Notes under the pieces: model-generated | What the model saw: the letters and a program-made list of their open reading frames with translations, nothing else | What the model was told of the DNA's origin: nothing | The model's database searches: none | Assembly (NCBI GenBank): GCA_017629415.1 | Contig: JAGBXG010000190.1 | Span: 1-8,756, forward strand | DNA from: Pseudomonadota bacterium | GTDB lineage: Bacteria; Myxococcota; Bradymonadia; UBA4248 | Length of the DNA: 8,756 nt | Direction of reading: 5' to 3' | Made by a program: the position numbers and the translations under genes | Part shown: positions 1 to 4,740 of the stretch, in pieces | How positions within the stretch are numbered: position 1 is the first letter of the stretch | Layout of the letters: every line of letters begins with the position of its first letter

Positions 1-5
1 CCCCA

Positions 6-28
6 CCAAAGGAGCTGAGCTCCTTTGG
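6..28. repeat. Perfect inverted repeat (hairpin)
   Basis: CCAAAGGAG (6-14) pairs perfectly with CTCCTTTGG (20-28) around a 5-base loop, and the arms are complementary almost to the centre. No T-tract follows on either strand, so it is not a standard intrinsic terminator. It could be the stem of a terminator or structured RNA belonging to a gene left of the window, or a protein-binding palindrome. Confidence 0.5.
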
Positions 29-89
29 AATCCTGCAATTTTGAAGCGTTTTTCGTGGGTTGGACGGGTATTGACAGCTGACGTTTAGG

Positions 90-120
90 GGCGAAATGGG
101 ACCCTGTATCCCATTCCGCC
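90..120. repeat. Imperfect inverted repeat (hairpin)
   Basis: GGCG (90-93) and AATGGGA (95-101) pair with TCCCATT (109-115) and CGCC (117-120). One A-C mismatch (94/116) interrupts the stem, and the loop is 7 bases. This gives eleven Watson-Crick pairs. No T-tract follows on either strand. Its role is unknown. Confidence 0.5.
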
Positions 121-309
121 TTGGGGAAGCTTAACACTTCGTGAATGCGACTGTTTTTTGCCGCCAGTAGGATGCATATTTCGAGGAACCGACTGGAATG
201 ACGATGCTGGCATGGAATTCAGATATTCCATCAGGCAGAATGGAGACTATACGTTTTTTTTAAGTCTTATGTTTTGAATTTTTTGCGTGTTGCTTTGGAA
301 TTTTGCAGC

Positions 310-352
310 AAAAAAAAAGCTTTGCGTATTGCCGTCAGGCAATAGCAAAGCT
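310..352 (-). terminator. Intrinsic terminator of the lipoprotein gene
   Basis: Read on the minus strand, AGCTTTGC then TATTGCC pairs with GGCAATA then GCAAAGCT around a TGAC loop, with one bulged C between the two helical parts of the 3' arm. That is 15 pairs in all. Nine T follow directly (A at 310-318 on the plus strand, the last one inside the stem). This is a textbook Rho-independent terminator placed 62 bases after the stop codon at 415. It is the second of two tandem hairpins here and shares a bulged-C core with the hairpins at 357-391, 4537-4569 and 4571-4623. Confidence 0.88.
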
Positions 353-356
353 GTCA

Positions 357-391
357 GGCGTGCGTATCGGGCATATTGCCCGATAGCCGCC
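357..391 (-). repeat. Bulged-C hairpin A, 3' of the lipoprotein gene
   Basis: On the minus strand GGCG, GC and TATCGGGC pair with GCCCGATA, GC and CGCC. The loop is AATAT. A bulged C lies after ATA and a bulged A two pairs further out, for 14 pairs in total. It begins 23 bases past the lipoprotein stop codon and sits 4 bases before the terminator hairpin (318-352). It has no T-tract of its own. The core GC-TAT ... ATA-C-GC is the same as in three other hairpins of this window, while the inner stem bases differ and remain paired, which suggests selection on structure. Confidence 0.7.
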
Positions 392-414
392 CAAAAGAGA
401 GAAGGATGATGTCG

Positions 415-3400
415 TTATTCGACGGCTAATGAGCCAAATCCGTATTCCATCCAATCGATGAAGCAGAACACGCGTTGTTCTTTTTCGTTGGGATCGCTGG
501 GATTGTGCTTGAGATCGAACGAATAAGCGAATGCATAATTGTAGCGATAGTCGGTGCTGTTGGTAATGACCGTTTTGGCAATGTATTCATCATTGCTGGT
601 GCCCGTGTAGGCTTCGTTCAAGACGGCAGGTACGACTGTCCATTTGGTGGAAGTGATGGGCTCTCTGGAATTGATGGCATTGATGTAGTGGAAGTGTGAA
701 GCAACGACTTTATTGCAGTTGCCGTTATCCGTGCATCCGGGAATCCAGATTTGGCCGTAGTAGGCATTTTCTTTGCCACTTTCGGCATACATGTTGGCGA
801 AGTTTCTATCGATACCGCAGCTGTAATCGACGCCGCGGACAAATGCTGCGCCGGGGACAGGATCGGTGCCGGGGTCTTCGACCTGAACGGCTTCGACTTT
901 CATCTTGGCGGCTTTATTGATGTCAAAGGTTTCGCTACCAGCAAAGTCACAGTACGTCCAGTTCTGACCGTTATCAACGCTGAAGCGATAGACGACGTTG
1001 TAGGTGGTATCGACCGTATCGCTGCCGATGGTGAAGGTTGCGCCGTATTCGTCATTATTGTCATCGACATGTGCTTCGTTGTATTGGGCTGCAGTCCAAG
1101 TGTATTGTGTCATATCATCCCCCGTGCCATAACCGGCTTCGGCGATGACGGCGGCGCACTTGCTATCGTTTTCGGAGCAGTCTTTGACGAAGACTTGACC
1201 AAAGATGATTTCGCTTGTTTCGCCTTGTTTGACGGTGGTGGTTTCGGGGTGTTGGACGCGGCACCAACCGACTTTTGTGGCTTCAGGTTCGGCAACTTTC
1301 ACGATGCTGGCGGTTGTTTTGTCGAAAAGTTGATTATCGGTAACGCTTGTTGCGGTGTTGGTGCAATAGGTTTTGGTTGCGCCGCCATCGGTGCTGAATG
1401 CGAAGATGACCTGATATTCGCCGGCAGTTTCGGGCTTGAGGGTAGCAACGAATTCGTCGTTGTTGCCGACATCTTTGAAGTAAGTGGCAGATGTGAAGGT
1501 GAAATCTTCGACATTTTGATCAGCTTTGCCGTAGCCGACATATGCCGTCAAGTTTGCACATGCTTCGGTGCCGGATGTTTGGGTGCAATCGGCAACATAA
1601 GCTTGAGCATAAACTTTCTGTTCGGCGCCAAGAGCCATATTTTCTGTGATAGTGGACATAATTTGGCAATAGTCGACGGAAGCGGCTTCTTCTTCGCTGG
1701 GTTCGATGACATTGAGGATACCGGCATCGGCGATATCGAAGGGTTTGCTGCCGTTCATGGAGCAGAATTTACGTTTGCCGTCGGCCATGCTGAAGGCATA
1801 AACCACTTTGTATTCGCCGGCGTTTTCGGGGGTGATGCTGGCAGCAAATTCGTCATTGTAGCCCACATCTTTGACATACGTCGCCGGAACAAACTTGTAA
1901 TTCTGATAATTGTCATCTGTGCCGTAGCCGATTTCAGCTTTCAGTTCTTCGCAAGCGGCATCTGCAGCTTTTGCAGAGCAATCGGCGACAAAGACTTGGC
2001 CATAAATTTTGTCAGATTCCAGGCCTTTGGCAATGGTTTGGGGTGAGTTCATAAAGAACTGGCACCATTCGATGGGATCTTTAACGATCATGGTGGCCAT
2101 GTTCTCGGCTTTGAAACCGGCCTGGTCATCGGCATCGCAGATTTCCCATGTTTTGCCGTTATCGACGCTGAAGCGATAGGCGACTTTGTAGGTGCCGATA
2201 GCTTCGGGGCTGACAGAGGCCATGTATTCATCGTTATTACCGGTGGTCACGGCATCATTATATTCGGCATCTGTCCAATTGAAGGTTTCGATATCTGTGC
2301 CGTAGCCGATTTGTGCTTTAACGGAGCCGCATTTTTTGTCGCCTTCGGAGCAGTTTTCTACCCAGATTTGGCCGTAAGCATCGAGTTTACCGCCTTTGTG
2401 GACTTGCGAGCCATCGAGGATGGTGCGGCACCAAAGGATGTTATCCTTATCGGTGACGGTCAGCTTGGAAGCATTTTCCATTTTGAAGCCGTCTTCATTG
2501 TCATAGTCGCAGTATGTCCAAGTTTCGCCGTCATCGACGCTGAAACGGAAAGCCATGGCATAATCGCCGGCTTCAGTCGGTTTGACGTTGCCGACATATT
2601 CATCGTTGTTGCCGGTTTCGAGGGCTGCATTGTTATAGGTGGCGGCGGTGTATGTGAAGTTTTCGACTTTATCGGTGGCTTTACCGTAACCGACTTCGCC
2701 TTTCAGTCCGCTGCAGACTTTTCCGGCGCCGGTGCAGTTATCGATGTAAACTTGAGCGTAGACAGGGATTTCGGTGTTGATTTTGGCGTTGACGGCTTCG
2801 GGTGCAACGATGCGGCACCATTCGACTGTTTTTTCAGGGGTAGGCGGATTTTCGGGGTCAACGTCTGTATCGGTCACTGTCAGCTGTACGGCATCGTTCA
2901 GTGAGAAATAAACATCATCGGAGGTATCGCAGTATGTCCATGTTTCGCCGTTATCGACGCTCATACGGTACACGACGGAATAGTTGCCGGCTTTATCGGC
3001 TGTGACTTGAGCCATGAATTCATCATGTTTGTCGCCGCCGCTGCCGTCATAAGATGTATTGAGTTCGGCATCTGTCCATTTGAAGTCGTCATCGATAGCA
3101 GATTTGAACGAAGGTCCGTATCCGACTTGAGCTTTGAGCGTATCGCAATGGGTTTGGTAATGGGTGCAATCTTTGACAAAGGCTTGTGCATAGATGTGTT
3201 CGGACGGTTTGCCGGTTTTGGCGGCAATTCTCGTTTCGCCGTTCATGATGCGGCACCAGCCGACGGTTGCGGGTTCGGGGGCAGGTTCTTCGGCAACGTT
3301 GACGGTGCCTGCGTAATCGCCGCTGAAGCCGTCTTGTGAACCGTTGGTATCGCAATACTGCCAGTTGTTTCCATCCATGCTGAAGCGATAAGCAACGCGG

Positions 3401-4332
3401 TATTTACCTGTGCCAAGGACGACGTTTTCAGGCATAAATTCGTCGTTATTCGCGGCTGCCACATCGTTAAAGCTTTCGTTACGCTTGGCATCTACCCATG
3501 TGTAAGCGGCTGTATCATTCACGTTGCCATCGGCTTTAATGTAGCCGATTTGGCCGCGAAGATCGGCATGTGTGCCGCTGGTTCCGGTCACACCTTCTTC
3601 AAAAACTTGTGCATAAGCCTTCAAGGATTCGCCGGGTTTAATATTCGGTTCAACATGGGTCACCTGACACCAGTCGATTTCAGCCGCATTTTCACTGGCT
3701 TTTAAGTAGGTAAATGTGCCGGCTGTCAGACGCTTATCATCTACAACAACACCTACCATGACCATGCCGTTGAGTTCGGGTGCGGTGGCCACGACTTCGG
3801 TAGCTGTTGCCGAATCGACATTGACGATTTCAGATGCAAAAAAGACTTTGGCAATTTTGCTCAGATTTTCGCCTTTAATGGTGACTTTGGTGCCGGCCTT
3901 GCCGCTGACCGGCGAAATGCCTGTGACTTTGGGGGCAATCACATCGGTATTGGTGTTGTCATTCTTTTTACAGGAGTTGTAGGCACAGCCGTATTGGCAA
4001 TCAATTTTCATTTCCTGAGTGCCCACGCAGGTCAGTTGCTGTTTGCCGTCATCACTGCATTTCGAGCCGACATAATCACAAGTATTGCCTGTCGATTCCT
4101 GGATGCATTCTCCGTTCGCACAGCCGGCACCGCAGTATTTTTGAACGATGTTACCGTTTTGACATGTTTCCACATAACTGCCGTTGCACTGGCTGCCTGT
4201 GAACTCACAAGCTGCCCCATTTCCATTATTGTTGCCTCCATTCTGGTCGGGCGGTGTCTGGGTACCGCTGGCACAACCTGCCAAAACGAGACATGATGCC
4301 ATCAACGCAAAAACTGTTTTCCAGCTCTTCAT
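415..4332 (-). CDS. Large secreted lipoprotein: two six-Cys modules, IPT/TIG domain, eight tandem repeats
   Basis: A 1305-residue exported lipoprotein, probably anchored in the outer membrane facing out; no enzymatic function is visible. The start at 4332 is chosen over an upstream ATG at 4374 because AGGAG (4339-4343) lies six bases ahead of it and it gives a clean signal peptide: MKSWK, a hydrophobic run, and lipobox L-A-G-C with Cys20. Ala at +2 fits outer-membrane sorting. An Asn/Gly-rich tether (about 23-41) follows. Two six-cysteine modules (42-76 and 85-121) have near-identical Cys spacing. An IPT/TIG Ig-like domain spans about 133-210. Eight tandem repeats follow (219-1305), each with WC near the start, YxQV, GYG, NDE(F/Y) and YRFSVDxGxTWTYCD. 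From memory these resemble beta-sandwich repeats in extracellular nucleases and lamin-tail proteins. The gene is monocistronic, ended by the hairpins at 310-391 and divergent from the HD-GYP gene. A role in adhesion or surface layering is inference. Confidence 0.93.
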   Translation of the reverse strand: MKSWKTVFALMASCLVLAGCASGTQTPPDQNGGNNNGNGAACEFTGSQCNGSYVETCQNGNIVQKYCGAGCANGECIQESTGNTCDYVGSKCSDDGKQQLTCVGTQEMKIDCQYGCAYNSCKKNDNTNTDVIAPKVTGISPVSGKAGTKVTIKGENLSKIAKVFFASEIVNVDSATATEVVATAPELNGMVMVGVVVDDKRLTAGTFTYLKASENAAEIDWCQVTHVEPNIKPGESLKAYAQVFEEGVTGTSGTHADLRGQIGYIKADGNVNDTAAYTWVDAKRNESFNDVAAANNDEFMPENVVLGTGKYRVAYRFSMDGNNWQYCDTNGSQDGFSGDYAGTVNVAEEPAPEPATVGWCRIMNGETRIAAKTGKPSEHIYAQAFVKDCTHYQTHCDTLKAQVGYGPSFKSAIDDDFKWTDAELNTSYDGSGGDKHDEFMAQVTADKAGNYSVVYRMSVDNGETWTYCDTSDDVYFSLNDAVQLTVTDTDVDPENPPTPEKTVEWCRIVAPEAVNAKINTEIPVYAQVYIDNCTGAGKVCSGLKGEVGYGKATDKVENFTYTAATYNNAALETGNNDEYVGNVKPTEAGDYAMAFRFSVDDGETWTYCDYDNEDGFKMENASKLTVTDKDNILWCRTILDGSQVHKGGKLDAYGQIWVENCSEGDKKCGSVKAQIGYGTDIETFNWTDAEYNDAVTTGNNDEYMASVSPEAIGTYKVAYRFSVDNGKTWEICDADDQAGFKAENMATMIVKDPIEWCQFFMNSPQTIAKGLESDKIYGQVFVADCSAKAADAACEELKAEIGYGTDDNYQNYKFVPATYVKDVGYNDEFAASITPENAGEYKVVYAFSMADGKRKFCSMNGSKPFDIADAGILNVIEPSEEEAASVDYCQIMSTITENMALGAEQKVYAQAYVADCTQTSGTEACANLTAYVGYGKADQNVEDFTFTSATYFKDVGNNDEFVATLKPETAGEYQVIFAFSTDGGATKTYCTNTATSVTDNQLFDKTTASIVKVAEPEATKVGWCRVQHPETTTVKQGETSEIIFGQVFVKDCSENDSKCAAVIAEAGYGTGDDMTQYTWTAAQYNEAHVDDNNDEYGATFTIGSDTVDTTYNVVYRFSVDNGQNWTYCDFAGSETFDINKAAKMKVEAVQVEDPGTDPVPGAAFVRGVDYSCGIDRNFANMYAESGKENAYYGQIWIPGCTDNGNCNKVVASHFHYINAINSREPITSTKWTVVPAVLNEAYTGTSNDEYIAKTVITNSTDYRYNYAFAYSFDLKHNPSDPNEKEQRVFCFIDWMEYGFGSLAVE
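418..3678 (-). repeat. Eight tandem protein-coding repeats of the lipoprotein
   Basis: Approximate repeat units in gene order, as plus-strand positions: R1 3286-3678, R2 2863-3264, R3 2449-2826, R4 2077-2439, R5 1699-2073, R6 1291-1677, R7 892-1272, R8 418-834. Short acidic or Pro-rich linkers separate several units (after R1, R2, R5 and R7). R2-R8 each have four cysteines: WC (or YC/SC), a close pair 5-8 residues apart, and the Cys of YC/IC/FC near the end. R1 lacks only the close pair. R5 and R6 form a sub-group (KDVGxNDEF, wider inner Cys spacing, loss of the Trp before YC). R8 is the most diverged. Some DNA stretches are near-identical, for example at about 2508-2543 and 2928-2963, 420 bases apart. 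Confidence 0.9.
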
Positions 4333-4338
4333 GGGAAA

Positions 4339-4343
4339 CTCCT
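4339..4343 (-). promoter_or_regulatory. Ribosome binding site of the lipoprotein gene
   Basis: AGGAG on the minus strand, six bases (TTTCCC) before the ATG at 4332. It decides the start in favour of this ATG over the in-frame ATG at 4374, which would put 14 extra residues before the signal peptide. Confidence 0.85.
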
Positions 4344-4478
4344 GTTGTAAAATACAAAAAAAGCCGTTCTTCATGCATAAAATTCCATATTTTCTTTAAC
4401 CGCATGAATCACGGCAAAACCTGCAGCATATATAGCGAAATTATCCATAAACTGCCATAGTTCATTTGTAATCTTATG

Positions 4479-4487
4479 TGGTAAAAT
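4479..4487 (+). promoter_or_regulatory. Extended -10 promoter candidate for a small RNA or leader
   Basis: TG-G-TAAAAT, an extended -10 element (TG at 4479-4480, hexamer 4482-4487). No good -35 lies 16-18 bases upstream, which is tolerated for extended -10 promoters. Initiation would fall near 4494. The same TGTGGTA context recurs at the -10 of the downstream promoter (4653-4663). No plus-strand gene starts before 4741, so the immediate product would be a transcript running into the two hairpins and T-tract ending at 4636. Confidence 0.4.
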
Positions 4488-4536
4488 GTAGGTTTTAAGG
4501 GGACTGTTTTATGCAGTATGTGTTTGGGAATTTTTT

Positions 4537-4569
4537 GCTGTGCTATGGCGGAAACGCCATACGCACAGC
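4537..4569 (+). repeat. Bulged-C hairpin 1 with GAAA tetraloop
   Basis: GCTGTGC and TATGGCG pair with CGCCATA and GCACAGC, closed by a GAAA (GNRA) loop at 4551-4554 and with a single bulged C at 4562. The core GC-TAT ... ATA-C-GC matches the two minus-strand hairpins at 318-352 and 357-391. No T-tract follows directly; the next hairpin starts one base later. Confidence 0.75.
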
Positions 4570-4570
4570 C

Positions 4571-4636
4571 CGGCGATACTATTGGCGCCATGCACTTCGT
4601 GCGGCTGCCAATACGTATCGCCGAAAGGTTTTTTTT
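4571..4636 (+). terminator. Long bulged-C hairpin 2 followed by T8
   Basis: CGGCGATAC (4571-4579) pairs with GTATCGCCG (4615-4623). TATTGGC (4580-4586) pairs with GCCAATA (4607-4613), with C4614 bulged between the two helices. Inside, GCC and GCAC pair with GTGC and GGC around a TTC loop, with small bulges. Eight T follow at 4629-4636 after the spacer AAAGG, slightly longer than the ideal spacing. It looks like an intrinsic terminator for a transcript starting in the intergenic region, since no plus-strand gene precedes it here. Its T-tract runs into the -35 of the next promoter. Confidence 0.6.
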
Positions 4637-4663
4637 GGGAATAAAAGCGTAGTGTGGTATGAT
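4635..4663 (+). promoter_or_regulatory. Sigma70-type promoter of the HD-GYP operon
   Basis: -35 TTGGGA (4635-4640), a 17-base spacer, and -10 TATGAT (4658-4663) with an upstream TG (4655-4656) making an extended -10. This is the best promoter in the window. It would start transcription near 4670, giving a 5' leader of about 70 bases before the ATG at 4741. The first two bases of the -35 are the last two T of the upstream terminator-like T-tract. Confidence 0.65.
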
Positions 4664-4726
4664 TACCTACATAGGGTATAAAGTAAGCCCTTTGCTCGAC
4701 AGAATGGTGTGCTTTCATCATTATTT

Positions 4727-4731
4727 AGGAA
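4727..4731 (+). promoter_or_regulatory. Ribosome binding site of the HD-GYP gene
   Basis: AGGAA, nine bases before the ATG at 4741. It supports that ATG as the start. Confidence 0.65.
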
Positions 4732-4740
4732 TTTGGAAAT

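Larger units (their letters stand above)
1..309. other. Non-coding stretch with hairpins, no gene found
   Basis: No convincing coding region is visible on either strand here. Frames close quickly and the few short ORFs lack a ribosome binding site. The stretch contains three inverted repeats (6-28, 90-120 and 212-231). The 212-231 one pairs ATGGAAT with ATTCCAT around a 6-base loop. A run of eight T lies at 254-261, but it is about 22 bases past that hairpin, too far for a classic terminator. I see no promoter worth naming; a TTGACA at 71-76 has no matching -10 at the right distance. The function is unknown. It may be the intergenic space after the next gene to the left. Confidence 0.6.
4494..4636 (+). 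ncRNA. Candidate structured small RNA (two bulged-C hairpins plus U-tract)
   Basis: A predicted transcript of about 143 bases running from the extended -10 candidate to the T-run at 4629-4636. The first 40 bases look unstructured and A/T-rich. The rest is nearly all paired: a 14-pair hairpin with a GAAA tetraloop (4537-4569), one spacer base, then a 23-pair hairpin (4571-4623). I see no ORF with a ribosome binding site inside. It does not match any RNA family I can recognise. It could instead be a transcribed leader with an attenuator for the HD-GYP gene, but that gene has its own promoter just downstream. The 5' end is uncertain. Confidence 0.4.

Noticed and set aside
85..213. A 42-codon minus-strand ORF starting at 213.
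   Set aside because: No ribosome binding site, no recognisable features, and it runs through the 90-120 hairpin.
751..2046. A 431-codon open frame on the plus strand, antisense to the lipoprotein repeats.
   Set aside because: It lies wholly inside the lipoprotein gene; its composition (Gly, Phe, Val, Ala, Ile-rich with periodic repeats) is the reverse reading of the tandem repeats, it has no ribosome binding site, and the minus-strand frame has a clear signal peptide and domains.
418..3678. CRISPR array or DNA satellite, from the periodic repetition.
   Set aside because: The repeats are in-frame protein repeats of about 360-420 bases with amino-acid level conservation, not short identical DNA repeats with unique spacers.
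4333..4374. Upstream ATG giving a 1319-residue lipoprotein.
   Set aside because: It would put 14 residues ahead of a complete signal peptide and lacks a spaced ribosome binding site, while the ATG at 4332 has AGGAG six bases upstream.
4537..4636. Cyclic-di-GMP riboswitch in front of the HD-GYP gene.
   Set aside because: The conserved GEMM-I internal sequences (such as GGCAAACC and the receptor helix motif) are absent, the hairpins are simple long stems, and the same hairpin type also occurs after the lipoprotein gene, where a riboswitch makes no sense.
310..4636. Integron attC sites or IS200/IS605-type ends, because of hairpins with extrahelical bases.
   Set aside because: No GTTRRRY/RYYYAAC core sites, no integrase, and no Y1 transposase gene are present in the window; only the flanking-hairpin arrangement is kept as an open observation.
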